This document shows positions 1 to 8,236 of a stretch of 64,000 nucleotides of DNA, in pieces. Made by a program: the position numbers and the translations under genes. Origin of the DNA: an uncultured Pelagibacteraceae bacterium. Lineage in GTDB: Bacteria > Pseudomonadota > Alphaproteobacteria > Pelagibacterales > Pelagibacteraceae. The notes below the pieces were generated by a model that searched no databases, was not told the origin of the DNA, and was given only the letters and a program-made list of their open reading frames with translations. The stretch's first letter is position 1. Every line of letters begins with the position of its first letter. The DNA is taken from contig CACBYG010000002.1 in assembly GCA_902543535.1 (NCBI GenBank), forward strand, positions 62,001 through 126,000, given 5' to 3'.

Positions 1-986
1 CTACTTCTGACACTAATGCAAAAAATATAAATTTTATGGCTAGATATGGACGTGGATTAATTTGTCTTGCTTTAGATAGTATTCAGGCAAAAAAATTAAA
101 TTTGAGTTTAATGTCGCCTATCAATAAATCTAGAAATAAAACTGCATTTACTATTTCTATAGAAGCAAAAAAAGGAATAACAACAGGTATTTCTGCAAAA
201 GATAGATCTAGAACAATTAAAATTGCATCAAAAAAAAATGCGAACAAAAATGATATTGTTTCTCCGGGTCACATTTTTCCAATTATTGCTAAAGACGGTG
301 GAGTATTAGTTAGGGCAGGACATACAGAGGCATCAGTAGATATATCTAGATTAGCTAAAAAAAATAATTCAGCAGTTATATGCGAAATTATGAATGAAGA
401 TGGTACAATGGCAAAAGGTGACAATCTTTTTAATTTTGCAAAAAAACATAAACTTAAAATTGGAAAAATTGAAGATTTAATTGCTTATAGACTAAAAAAA
501 GAAAAATTAATACGCTTAAAAAAACAAAGTAATATTGAAGTAAAAAATCAAAAATATAAAATAAGAATATATGAAAATTTATTAGACGGTGCAGAGCATT
601 TTGCATTAATAAAAGGAAATATTAAAAAAGGTGTTACACCTAGAGTTAGAGTAATCTCGTCAAATGTAGTTCAAAATTATTTAATTAGTCAACAATTGCC
701 AAATTCTTTTAATAAAACTTTAAATTATTTCAAAAAATATTCTTGTTGTGTTTTAGTTTTTATCAAAGATTCTAATCTTAGATCTGTTACACAAACACTA
801 AAAGATTATAAAAATAAAGAATTTTATAAAACAGGTAATGACAAACTTATAAGAAATTATGGAATAGGTGCTCAAATAATTAAAGATTTAAAAATTAAAA
901 ATATGATATTAATTACGAAGTCACCTAAAAAGGTTATTGGTTTAGAGGGATATGATATAAAGATTACTAAACAGGAACTGATTTAA
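1..986 (+). CDS. ribBX: 3,4-dihydroxy-2-butanone-4-phosphate synthase with degenerate RibA-like domain (RibBX), 5' partial
   Basis: The reading frame is open from base 3, so the true start lies before the window; the first ATG at 36 is internal. The N-terminal half is the C-terminal part of DHBP synthase, which makes the four-carbon unit of riboflavin from ribulose-5-phosphate (motifs VRAGHTEASVD and CEIMNEDGTMA). The second half aligns in outline with GTP cyclohydrolase II (late YGIGAQIIKDL and KKVIGLEGYDI segments), but the CDCG-type zinc cysteines and the QEGRGIGL loop are gone. The GTP cyclohydrolase activity is therefore probably absent. This matches the RibBX variant described in proteobacteria. 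It overlaps ribH by one base (TAATG), indicating translational coupling. Confidence 0.9.
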   Translation, partial: TSDTNAKNINFMARYGRGLICLALDSIQAKKLNLSLMSPINKSRNKTAFTISIEAKKGITTGISAKDRSRTIKIASKKNANKNDIVSPGHIFPIIAKDGGVLVRAGHTEASVDISRLAKKNNSAVICEIMNEDGTMAKGDNLFNFAKKHKLKIGKIEDLIAYRLKKEKLIRLKKQSNIEVKNQKYKIRIYENLLDGAEHFALIKGNIKKGVTPRVRVISSNVVQNYLISQQLPNSFNKTLNYFKKYSCCVLVFIKDSNLRSVTQTLKDYKNKEFYKTGNDKLIRNYGIGAQIIKDLKIKNMILITKSPKKVIGLEGYDIKITKQELI

Positions 987-1375
987 TGAAAAAAAAATAT
1001 TTAATAGTTATTGCAGATTATTATAAAGATATTTCAAAAGGATTACTGAGCAGTGCGTTAAGTTTAATTCCAAAATCAAATATAATTAAAATTATAACTG
1101 TTCCAGGCGTTTTTGAAATACCAGTTACAATTTCAAAAAATATTAAAAAGTATGATGCATTTTTAGCACTCGGATGTGTTATCAAAGGACAAACTCCTCA
1201 TTTTGATTTTATTTCGCATGTATCAACCAATGCAATTATGGATATATCTGTAAATAATAAAAAGCCTATCGGTAACGGCATTATCACATGCCTTAATATG
1301 AAACAAGCTAAAGCAAGAAAACGAAAAGGAGCTGAAGCAGCTAAAGCTGTAATTTCTATTTTGTCTCAAAAATGA
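986..1375 (+). CDS. ribH: 6,7-dimethyl-8-ribityllumazine synthase
   Basis: It condenses the DHBP made by the preceding gene with the ribityl-aminouracil to give lumazine, the penultimate step of riboflavin synthesis. At 129 aa it is at the short end of the family. Family motifs are present: VPGVFEIP near residue 38 and GCVIKGQTPHFDFIS near residue 62, with the catalytic His in HFDF. The start is fixed by the TAATG junction with ribBX, and the end overlaps nusB by 4 bases. Gene order rib-nusB-thiL is the usual alphaproteobacterial one. Confidence 0.95.
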   Translation: MKKKYLIVIADYYKDISKGLLSSALSLIPKSNIIKIITVPGVFEIPVTISKNIKKYDAFLALGCVIKGQTPHFDFISHVSTNAIMDISVNNKKPIGNGIITCLNMKQAKARKRKGAEAAKAVISILSQK

Positions 1376-1776
1376 GAACTCATTTTAATCCAAAAAATAA
1401 TCCAAGAGTTATAATTATTCAAAAATTATATGGTAAATTTTATAATGAGGATGATAATTTAGATTTCCCAAAACACCGATTTAAAAAATTTATTAAAGAT
1501 ATAGTAACAGGGACCATAGAAAGAAATGACCTTATATTAGATGAATTAAACACAAAACTAGGTGATGATTTTGTATTTGAAAATCTTGATAAAGTTTTTC
1601 AAACTATTCTTAAAGCAGCGACTTATGAATTTATGTACAAACCTCAACTTTCACTAAATATAATTATCAAGGAATACTTAAATTCATCTAATTTTTTTTT
1701 AGAAAATTCTCAGACAAAATATCTAAATGCCTTACTAGATAATGTTGGAAAAAAATTGAGATCTAAAAATGCATGA
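1372..1776 (+). CDS. nusB: transcription antitermination factor NusB
   Basis: A 134-aa all-alpha NusB-family protein that with NusE (S10) binds boxA RNA in rRNA transcription antitermination. Support comes from the family-like C-terminal part (a TYEF segment around residue 84, a conserved NIIIKEYLN helix, and a final stretch where family members have F-V-N-G/L-L-D) and from position right after ribH. The start overlaps the ribH stop by 4 bases and the end overlaps thiL by 8, so it is part of one polycistronic unit. The sequence is divergent, as small proteins of this clade usually are. Confidence 0.88.
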   Translation: MRTHFNPKNNPRVIIIQKLYGKFYNEDDNLDFPKHRFKKFIKDIVTGTIERNDLILDELNTKLGDDFVFENLDKVFQTILKAATYEFMYKPQLSLNIIIKEYLNSSNFFLENSQTKYLNALLDNVGKKLRSKNA

Positions 1777-2728
1777 ATTTGAATTAATTAAAAATTATTT
1801 TTCAAAGATCTCAAAAAAAAATAAATCTGCTCTAAATTTAAATGACGATGTTTTTTTTGATAAGAAAAAGGGTATAGCTATTTCTGTTGATACTTATAAT
1901 TTAGGTTATCATTTTGTAGACTTTAAATATCCTGATTTAGTTATAAAAAAAATTTTGAGGTCCTCTATTTCAGATCTAATTTGTAAAGGAGTGTTGCCAA
2001 AATTTTATTTTATAGCTGGCTCAGGTAACAATAAGACTTTTTCAAAAAAAAACTTATCTCTAATTTCAAAGTCCTTAATAAAAGAACAAAATAAATATAA
2101 TATTTCTCTATGTGGTGGTGATACCACATTTTCTAATAAACTTAGCTTTACTATTACATCGCTAGGTTATTCAAAAAAAATTATTTATAGAAATAAAGCT
2201 TTGATAAATGACGATATTTATGTAACGGGTAATTTAGGTGACAGCTTTATGGGCTTACAAATATTGAAAAACAAAATTGAAGTATCTAAAGAATTAAAAA
2301 ACTATTTTATCCAAAAATATTATCTACCTGATATACGAATGACATTGACTAAAAAGCTATTAAACTTTGCAAATTCCTCGATTGATTTGTCAGATGGTCT
2401 GATTGATGATTTGAGTAAAATGATAAACAATCAGAACTTATCATTTTCTTTAAACGAAAAAAAAATACCAATTTCAAAAAATTTAATAAAAATAATAAAA
2501 ATGAAAAAAATGAAAAAGATTAAACTTGTATCGAATGGGGATGATTATCAAATTTTATTTACTGCAAGCAAAGATAAATCTAGAATCATAGCCCAAACAT
2601 CTAAAAATCTTAGTATTAAAATTTCTAAAATAGGTAAAATTTGTTCTAATAAAAAAAGATCAGTAATTATTGATGAAAAAGGTAGGGAAATAGTGCTTAA
2701 AAATAGAGGTTATGTTCATCAATTCTAA
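1769..2728 (+). CDS. thiL: thiamine-monophosphate kinase
   Basis: ThiL phosphorylates thiamine monophosphate to thiamine pyrophosphate using ATP. The 319-aa protein shows the PurM/ThiL fold signatures: N-terminal NLNDDVFF and the AISVDTYNLGYHF metal/substrate segment, a GGDTT motif near residue 116, an SSIDLSDGLIDD motif near residue 206 and SNGDDYQ near residue 255. It overlaps nusB by 8 bases and is the last gene of the rib operon; a 78-base gap with a possible promoter separates it from hppA. Confidence 0.95.
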   Translation: MHEFELIKNYFSKISKKNKSALNLNDDVFFDKKKGIAISVDTYNLGYHFVDFKYPDLVIKKILRSSISDLICKGVLPKFYFIAGSGNNKTFSKKNLSLISKSLIKEQNKYNISLCGGDTTFSNKLSFTITSLGYSKKIIYRNKALINDDIYVTGNLGDSFMGLQILKNKIEVSKELKNYFIQKYYLPDIRMTLTKKLLNFANSSIDLSDGLIDDLSKMINNQNLSFSLNEKKIPISKNLIKIIKMKKMKKIKLVSNGDDYQILFTASKDKSRIIAQTSKNLSIKISKIGKICSNKKRSVIIDEKGREIVLKNRGYVHQF

Positions 2729-2738
2729 AAGTTAATTA

Positions 2739-2766
2739 TTGTCTTTTTTAGCTTTTTTTGTATTGT
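2739..2766 (+). promoter_or_regulatory. possible promoter of hppA
   Basis: TTGTCT at 2739-2744 and TATTGT at 2761-2766, 16 bases apart, would start transcription near 2773, about 34 bases before the hppA ATG. This is the only intergenic gap between the rib operon and hppA. Matches this loose are common in AT-rich DNA, so confidence is low. Confidence 0.35.
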
Positions 2767-2806
2767 GCGGGCTTAAAATTTAACAACCAACAACATTAAG
2801 GTTTTC

Positions 2807-4912
2807 ATGAGCTCAATGGCAGAAACAATTTTATTATATACAATAGCAGCAGGCCTTTTATCTATTGTCTATGGATTTTTCACTGGAAAAAATATTCTTA
2901 ATTCAAGTGCAGGTAATAAAAAAATGCAAGAGATTGCATCCGCAATTCAAATTGGTGCTAAAGCATATTTAGCAAGACAATATAAAACAATAGCTATTGT
3001 TGGTGTTGTTGTTTTAGTAATTGTTAGCATAGCTTTTAGTCCCTTAGTTGGTGTGGGATATTTAATTGGTGCTGCTTTATCAGGTATTGCAGGTTATGTT
3101 GGAATGTTAGTATCTGTCGAAGCTAACGTAAGAACAGCAGAGGCTTCAAGAAAAGGTTTAGCTCAAGGTCTTTCCGTTGCTTTTAAATCAGGCGCAGTAA
3201 CAGGTATGCTAGTTGCTGGTTTAGCATTGTTATCAATAGCTGTTTATTACTATCTCTTATTAAAGTTAAATGTTGATGAAAGAGAAATTGTTAATGCTCT
3301 TGTTGCATTAGGTTTCGGTGCTTCTTTAATTTCAATTTTTGCAAGGTTAGGTGGGGGAATTTTTACAAAGGGAGCTGATGTAGGTGCTGATTTAGTAGGA
3401 AAAGTAGAAGCAGGTATCCCAGAAGATGATCCAAGAAATCCAGCCGTGATAGCTGACAACGTGGGTGATAACGTAGGTGATTGTGCAGGTATGGCAGCAG
3501 ACTTATTTGAAACTTATGCAGTTACTATTGTTGCTACAATGGTTTTATCATCAATCTTCTTTGTGGGTGATTTAAATATGATGATTTATCCATTAAGTAT
3601 CGGTGCTGCATGTTTGTTAACTTCAATACTTGGTACTTTTTTTGTTAAATTAGGTAACACTAAAAATGTTATGAATGCCTTGTATAAAGGTTTTGTAGTA
3701 TCAGCTGTAACGTCATTAGTAATTTTATGGCCTGTGACAGATCATGTAATAGGTTTTGCAAATGAATATACAGTAAATGGCAAAACTTTTAATGGTATGA
3801 ACTTGTACTATTGTGGAGTTGTTGGACTAGTAATTACGGGGTTACTTATTTGGATAACAGAATATTACACAGGAACAAATTATAGACCAGTTAAATCTGT
3901 TGCTTTATCATCAACAACTGGACATGGAACAAACGTTATACAGGGGTTAGCTGTATCAATGGAAGCTACTGCAATTCCAGCTCTAATAATTGTTGCAGGT
4001 ATTCTTATCACTAATTCTATTGCTGGTCTTTTCGGAATTGCTATTGCAGTAACAACTATGCTTGCTTTAGCTGGTATGGTTGTAGCATTAGATGCTTATG
4101 GTCCAGTTACAGATAATGCTGGTGGTATCGCGGAAATGTCAAATTTAGATAAAAAAGTAAGAAAAACTACTGATGCATTAGATGCAGTAGGTAACACAAC
4201 AAAAGCTGTAACAAAGGGTTATGCAATTGGATCGGCTGGTTTAGGTGCCTTGGTTTTATTTGCTGCTTATACAGAAGACATTAAACATTTTTCAAAAGAA
4301 GCTGGCTCAGCTCTTGAGGGTATCGTTGTAACTTTTGATTTATCAAACCCTTATGTTGTTGTTGGTTTGTTAATTGGTGGAATGTTACCTTATTTATTTG
4401 GCTCAATGGGAATGCAAGCCGTAGGTAGAGCAGGTGGAGCTGTGGTTGTTGAAGTAAGGAGACAATTCAAAAAATACCCAGGTATAATGAAAAGAAAACA
4501 AAAACCTGATTATGCAAAATTAGTAGATCTATTAACAGTAGCGGCAATTAAAGAAATGATAATCCCTTCATTATTGCCTGTACTATCACCTGTGGTTTTA
4601 TATTTCATAATTTTTGCCATTGGAGGTCAAGTTGCTGCACTTGCTGCGGTAGGTGCAATGTTGTTAGGTGTAATTATAACAGGATTATTTGTTGCAGTTT
4701 CAATGACGGCAGGAGGCGGCGCCTGGGATAATGCTAAAAAATATATTGAAGATGGTAATCATGGCGGAAAAGGTTCTGAAGCTCATAAAGCTGCTGTAAC
4801 AGGAGATACTGTTGGTGATCCATACAAGGATACAGCAGGACCAGCAGTCAACCCGATGATAAAGATTACAAATATAGTTGCTTTATTACTTTTAGCAGTT
4901 ATCGCTGGGTAA
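2807..4912 (+). CDS. hppA: K+-independent proton-translocating membrane pyrophosphatase
   Basis: A 701-aa polytopic inner-membrane pump that couples hydrolysis of pyrophosphate to proton export. The catalytic segments are visible: [15 protein letters not shown] around residue 190, [20 protein letters not shown] around residues 206-225, and late [17 protein letters not shown] near residue 670. The GNTTKA motif near residue 462-467 carries Lys where K+-dependent enzymes have Ala, which predicts K+ independence. The start gives a short [12 protein letters not shown]-terminus before the first helix; the second Met is an alternative. Its 3' end overlaps convergent bamE by 14 bases. Confidence 0.97.
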   Translation: MSSMAETILLYTIAAGLLSIVYGFFTGKNILNSSAGNKKMQEIASAIQIGAKAYLARQYKTIAIVGVVVLVIVSIAFSPLVGVGYLIGAALSGIAGYVGMLVSVEANVRTAEASRKGLAQGLSVAFKSGAVTGMLVAGLALLSIAVYYYLLLKLNVDEREIVNALVALGFGASLISIFARLGGGIFTKGADVGADLVGKVEAGIPEDDPRNPAVIADNVGDNVGDCAGMAADLFETYAVTIVATMVLSSIFFVGDLNMMIYPLSIGAACLLTSILGTFFVKLGNTKNVMNALYKGFVVSAVTSLVILWPVTDHVIGFANEYTVNGKTFNGMNLYYCGVVGLVITGLLIWITEYYTGTNYRPVKSVALSSTTGHGTNVIQGLAVSMEATAIPALIIVAGILITNSIAGLFGIAIAVTTMLALAGMVVALDAYGPVTDNAGGIAEMSNLDKKVRKTTDALDAVGNTTKAVTKGYAIGSAGLGALVLFAAYTEDIKHFSKEAGSALEGIVVTFDLSNPYVVVGLLIGGMLPYLFGSMGMQAVGRAGGAVVVEVRRQFKKYPGIMKRKQKPDYAKLVDLLTVAAIKEMIIPSLLPVLSPVVLYFIIFAIGGQVAALAAVGAMLLGVIITGLFVAVSMTAGGGAWDNAKKYIEDGNHGGKGSEAHKAAVTGDTVGDPYKDTAGPAVNPMIKITNIVALLLLAVIAG

Positions 4913-5384
4913 TTTTCTTTCTTTTTTTGGCCCTCTGTCCTAGAGGGTCATTAATTTTTTGCCTCATGCTTGACATGAAATCATAAATAAATGAATTTCT
5001 TTTAAAACCAGCTTCAGTTGTCGCTTCTACAACTTTTAATTCTTCCATGTCTTCCTTTGTATAAAATGTTTTCTTTTCAAGTATTCCTAAATTATTAATA
5101 TCAAGGACTAAAACATTATTTTGTAAAATTTTCATTTTTCCCAATTTTTTTAATTCTGATTGAGTTTGTTTTCTTTCTATATAAATCCATATATCTTTAT
5201 CAAATTTACTTTTTGTTTGTGGATTACCTAATATTCTTTTTATATCATTAACATTAGTTTTATTAACAAAAAGTTTGTTTTGTTTATTCTCTAAGTAGGG
5301 AACACCATGATGTTTGATGGTAGGTTTAAAAGAACAATTTGTAACTATCAATGAAAAAAAAATTATATATAATGTTTTATACAT
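4899..5384 (-). CDS. bamE: outer membrane assembly lipoprotein BamE (SmpA/OmlA family)
   Basis: BamE is the small lipoprotein of the BAM machine that inserts beta-barrel proteins into the outer membrane. The 161-aa product has a short signal sequence ending in a lipobox-like VTNC at residues 14-17, then the family segment [15 protein letters not shown] and the strand IWIYIERKQ near residue 66-75. Upstream of the alphaproteobacterial CBP3-rpmF-plsX cluster, divergent, is its usual place. Its start codon shares two bases with the start codon of the divergent CBP3 gene (palindrome CATG at 5382-5385). The charged C-terminal tail after residue 120 is not part of the core domain. Confidence 0.85.
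   Translation of the reverse strand: MYKTLYIIFFSLIVTNCSFKPTIKHHGVPYLENKQNKLFVNKTNVNDIKRILGNPQTKSKFDKDIWIYIERKQTQSELKKLGKMKILQNNVLVLDINNLGILEKKTFYTKEDMEELKVVEATTEAGFKRNSFIYDFMSSMRQKINDPLGQRAKKRKKITQR
4929..4960 (+). terminator. intrinsic terminator of hppA, lying inside bamE
   Basis: An 8-bp stem (4929-4936 with 4942-4949, including one G-U) closes a 5-base loop and is followed on the plus strand by ATTAATTTTTT. It starts 17 bases after the hppA stop but sits within the antisense bamE coding region. On the minus strand the hairpin is followed by an A-run, so it should act only on hppA transcripts. Confidence 0.55.
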
Positions 5385-5850
5385 GAAACAAAAGTATTTA
5401 TATCTTTATAATAATTTGATAAATTACACTAGAAATAAAGATTTATACAAAAATTTAAACCGGGAAGATAATTTTTCTGATCGATTAACCCTGTTTTTAC
5501 TTCATTTCTCTTTTTTTCTAAAAAATTACAAAAATGATGAAAATAAGACTGTATTACAAGAAATTTATGATTTTAATTTTCGTCAACTCGAATTGAGTAT
5601 TAGAGAAATTGGTTATGGTGATCAATCTATTAATAAAAAAATGAAGGATTATATAAATTTATTTCATTCAATGGTGTCAGAAATTCATTTTTGGAAGAAT
5701 TTATCCAAAACTGAAAAATTAAAAAAAATTTCAATTTTCTTAAGTGATTTTGGGAATATTGAATATTTGCTTGATTATTTTGAGAATTTTGACGACGAAT
5801 TATCAAAAAAAACTTTGAATTCTTACTTAAAAAGTGTAAGTAACGAATAA
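5383..5850 (+). CDS. ubiquinol-cytochrome c chaperone family protein (CBP3-like)
   Basis: The open frame extends back to 5314, but that extension lies entirely opposite bamE; ATG 5383 gives the family-like N-terminus. CBP3-family proteins assist cytochrome b/bc1 complex assembly. At 155 aa it is helical, with the typical start [10 protein letters not shown], then [14 protein letters not shown] near residue 33-46, and a [17 protein letters not shown] motif near residue 66-82 that matches the family pattern of a dimly conserved D/N-x-x-R-E-x-G. Position just before rpmF-plsX supports the call. The sequence is short for the family (often 170-190 aa). Confidence 0.72.
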   Translation: MKQKYLYLYNNLINYTRNKDLYKNLNREDNFSDRLTLFLLHFSFFLKNYKNDENKTVLQEIYDFNFRQLELSIREIGYGDQSINKKMKDYINLFHSMVSEIHFWKNLSKTEKLKKISIFLSDFGNIEYLLDYFENFDDELSKKTLNSYLKSVSNE

Positions 5851-5852
5851 TT

Positions 5853-6035
5853 ATGGCTGTACCAAAACGAAAACAAACACCTTCTCGAACTGGAATGAGA
5901 AGAGCCCAAACCATGAAATATTCTACTAAAAATATAGTTGAGGATAAAAAATCTGGTGAATATAGGCTATCGCATCACCTTGATTTAAAAACTGGTATGT
6001 ACAAGGGGAGACAAGTTTTAGACCCAAAAGAATAG
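5853..6035 (+). CDS. rpmF: 50S ribosomal protein L32
   Basis: A 60-aa L32 with the standard N-terminus [19 protein letters not shown], and an alphaproteobacterial-type C-terminal half without zinc cysteines ([19 protein letters not shown]). It lies 2 bases after the CBP3-like gene and 17 before plsX, the common bacterial rpmF-plsX pairing that links ribosome supply with membrane lipid synthesis. Confidence 0.97.
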   Translation: MAVPKRKQTPSRTGMRRAQTMKYSTKNIVEDKKSGEYRLSHHLDLKTGMYKGRQVLDPKE

Positions 6036-6052
6036 TATATTATATCTATAAA

Positions 6053-7054
6053 ATGTCAGATTTAATTAAAATTGCAGTTGATGCAATGGGAGGTGACAGG
6101 TCACCTAAAAAAATTATTGATGGGATTATTTTTAATAATAAGACAAATAAAAATATTTTTTATAAAATTTTTGGAGACAAAAATAAAATTCTTGAATTAA
6201 TAGAAGGAAAAGTTGATGATAAATTTTATGAAATTATTCACACAGAAAAAGTAATTAAAAGTACTGATACCCCTCTAGAAGGAGCGAAGAGAGGCAAAGA
6301 AACTAGCATGTGGCTTGCTATACAGAGTGTTAAAGAAAAGAAAGCAGATATAGTTATATCAGCTGGAAATACCGGAGCTTTATTAGTTGTAGCTAAATTA
6401 AATTTAAAAATGATTGAAAATATTGATAAACCAGCTTTGTCTGCTCTTTGGCCAAATAAAAAAGGTATGAGTGTAGTATTAGATTTAGGTGCAAATATAG
6501 AATGTAGTTCAAAAAATTTGATTGATTTTTCAATTATGGGTGCTGCCTTATACACATCGCTATATCCTGATGACAAACCTAATGTTGCATTATTAAATAT
6601 TGGATCTGAAGAACTAAAAGGAAATGAAACAATAAAAGAAACCTTTCAAATTTTAAATGAAAAAAATTCAAATAATTATAATTTTGAAGGCTATATTGAG
6701 GGAAATCATTTGATGGATGGTGATGTAAATGTAATTGTTTCTGATGGTTTTACAGGAAATGTTGCCCTAAAAACTGCTGAGGGTACAGCAAATTTCATCA
6801 CAAGTGAGTTAAAAAAAACAATGACCGGAAATATTATGGGCAAAATTTCTTCACTACTAAATATATCAAATTTAAAGAAATTTAAGAAAAGATTAGACCC
6901 TAGATTGTATAATGGTGCAATTTTTGTAGGTCTAGACTCACCCGTAGTTAAAAGCCATGGTGGAACAGATTATATAGGTTTTTCAAACTCTCTTGATGTT
7001 TGTCATAGAATTGTGAAAGGCAATTTGATAAAAAAGATCAAACATAATATTTAA
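6053..7054 (+). CDS. plsX: phosphate acyltransferase PlsX
   Basis: PlsX converts acyl-ACP and phosphate to acyl-phosphate, the donor for PlsY in phosphatidic acid synthesis. The 333-aa protein has the family start IAVDAMGGDRSP, the SAGNTGALL motif near residue 103, the LDLGANIEC segment, VSDGFTGNVALKTAEG near residue 228, and SPVVKSHGGTD near residue 301. It ends directly against ihfA with no gap. Confidence 0.97.
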   Translation: MSDLIKIAVDAMGGDRSPKKIIDGIIFNNKTNKNIFYKIFGDKNKILELIEGKVDDKFYEIIHTEKVIKSTDTPLEGAKRGKETSMWLAIQSVKEKKADIVISAGNTGALLVVAKLNLKMIENIDKPALSALWPNKKGMSVVLDLGANIECSSKNLIDFSIMGAALYTSLYPDDKPNVALLNIGSEELKGNETIKETFQILNEKNSNNYNFEGYIEGNHLMDGDVNVIVSDGFTGNVALKTAEGTANFITSELKKTMTGNIMGKISSLLNISNLKKFKKRLDPRLYNGAIFVGLDSPVVKSHGGTDYIGFSNSLDVCHRIVKGNLIKKIKHNI

Positions 7055-7354
7055 ATGAGAATAAACTTAACTAAAAAAGACTTAGTTAATTTAGTTTATA
7101 TGCAACTTGGTTTTTCAAAACAAATTTCAGAAAATTTAATTGAAGATTTTTTATCAACAATTGTAATAAATATTAAATCTGAAAAAAAAATAAAATTATC
7201 AAAATTTGGTACTTTTTCTACAAGACAAAAAAAATCACGAATAGGAAGAAACCCTAAAACTAAAGAAACAAAAGTAATATCAAGTAGAGAGGTGGTTTTG
7301 TTTAAGCCCTCCAAAGAATTTAAAGAATTTATTAATATGAAAGATAATGGATAA
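7055..7354 (+). CDS. ihfA: integration host factor alpha subunit / HU-family DNA-bending protein
   Basis: A 99-aa HU/IHF-fold protein: helical N-terminus LTKKDLVNLVYMQLGFSK, then KIKLSKFGTFSTRQKKS and the beta-arm segment RIGRNPKTKE near residue 66-75, ending in FKPSKEFKEFIN. The NP pair at the arm tip (Pro that intercalates into DNA) is present. The plsX-ihfA-merR order is the normal alphaproteobacterial context and supports IHF-alpha over HU. It overlaps the next gene by 8 bases. Confidence 0.93.
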   Translation: MRINLTKKDLVNLVYMQLGFSKQISENLIEDFLSTIVINIKSEKKIKLSKFGTFSTRQKKSRIGRNPKTKETKVISSREVVLFKPSKEFKEFINMKDNG

Positions 7355-7709
7355 GTCAGAAAATGCTTATAAAACTATTGGAGAAGTTGCAAAAATTTTA
7401 AAACTTCAAGCAAATAAAAATGGCATCCTCCCAACGCATGTAATTAGATTTTGGGAGACACAGTTTAAACAAATTAAGCCTAAAATATTAAATTCTAATA
7501 GAAGATATTATGATGAAAAAACAATTAATCTTCTCAAGAAAGTAAAGTTTCTTTTAAAGGAACAGGGCATGACAATTAACGGTGTAAAAAAGATACTAAA
7601 TAATGAAGTTTCTTTAAAGCTTGACGAAATTGCAGATAAATCTATAAAAGCTGAAAATTTAAAAAATAAATTAGTTAAGATTTCTAATATTATAAAAGAA
7701 CTGAAATAA
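7347..7709 (+). CDS. MerR family transcriptional regulator
   Basis: A 120-aa regulator with a winged helix-turn-helix at the N-terminus (YKTIGEVAKILKL, then THVIRFWETQFKQI and NRRYYDEKTINLLKKV) followed by a coiled-coil dimerisation helix to the end. There is no cysteine-rich or ligand-binding C-terminal domain, so the effector is unknown. It overlaps ihfA by 8 bases; this pairing is conserved in alphaproteobacteria, where the protein is a MerR-type of unassigned target. Confidence 0.88.
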   Translation: MDKSENAYKTIGEVAKILKLQANKNGILPTHVIRFWETQFKQIKPKILNSNRRYYDEKTINLLKKVKFLLKEQGMTINGVKKILNNEVSLKLDEIADKSIKAENLKNKLVKISNIIKELK

Positions 7710-7710
7710 T

Positions 7711-7902
7711 ATGGCAAAAAAAACTCATGTTAAGGTAAGACTCGTTCCTGAAGCTAAGCCTGATAGCTCATTTTTTTACTATGTAAAAAAACCTGCAGGT
7801 GGTGAAAAAGCAAAGGTTAAACTTTCAGCAAAAAAATATAATCCAGATACTAGAAAGCATGAAATGTTTGTAGAGAAGAAATTACCTCCACACAGTAAAT
7901 AA
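7711..7902 (+). CDS. rpmG: 50S ribosomal protein L33
   Basis: A 63-aa basic protein that fits the non-zinc, alphaproteobacterial L33 pattern: MAKKTHVKVRLVP start, a SFFYYVKKP segment (family FFYxTxKN), and the KKYNPDTRKHEMFVEKKL block (family KYDPxxRKHVxFKEAK). It is slightly longer than the usual 55 aa, with an extra PAGGEK-type loop and a PPHSK tail. It lies 1 base after merR and its stop abuts the stop of the convergent chorismate mutase with no spacer. Confidence 0.85.
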   Translation: MAKKTHVKVRLVPEAKPDSSFFYYVKKPAGGEKAKVKLSAKKYNPDTRKHEMFVEKKLPPHSK

Positions 7903-8193
7903 CTATTTCTTTTTAAAATTTCTTTTTTCGAATTCAATATAAGCCCAAATCATATTCTTCCAAATCCTATTTGTTATTTTTGGGTCTATATTATTTTTAA
8001 CTGATTTTTTTTTTATATTTTTTAAAATTATACTTATTCTTTTTTGATCAATAATTTGATTTTTTTTATCTTTTAGTTTGAGGACCTTTTTAACAAGATT
8101 TGTTCTTTTTTTTATAATTTTGATGAGAGAATTATCAAGTTTATCTAATTCAATTCTAATTTTACTTAATTTTTTTCTCTTTAAAGGCGACAT
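7903..8193 (-). CDS. chorismate mutase, AroQ type
   Basis: A 96-aa stand-alone AroQ-fold protein that would convert chorismate to prephenate for Phe/Tyr synthesis. The three-helix pattern is visible: KIRIELDKLDNSLIKIIKKR (family R-x2-I-D-x-L-D...R), then KVLKLKDKKNQIIDQKR with the conserved Lys and D-x-x-R, and a C-terminal IWKNMIWAYIEFEK helix. It stands alone rather than fused to prephenate dehydratase. Confidence 0.85.
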   Translation of the reverse strand: MSPLKRKKLSKIRIELDKLDNSLIKIIKKRTNLVKKVLKLKDKKNQIIDQKRISIILKNIKKKSVKNNIDPKITNRIWKNMIWAYIEFEKRNFKKK

Positions 8194-8236
8194 TTATATA
8201 TTTGGATTATTAAAAAAATATTATATTTAAGCGCTT

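Noticed and set aside
2758..2800. A stretch TGTATTGTGCG before hppA identical to 11 bases of the SAM-V aptamer core in the metY leader
   Set aside because: The downstream GCAC...AAAGG pseudoknot strand and a matching P1 are missing, and the ribosome site is not covered. It is better read as a -10-like element or chance.
5314..5382. N-terminal extension of the CBP3-like gene
   Set aside because: It lies antisense to the BamE signal peptide region and does not resemble the family; ATG 5383 does.
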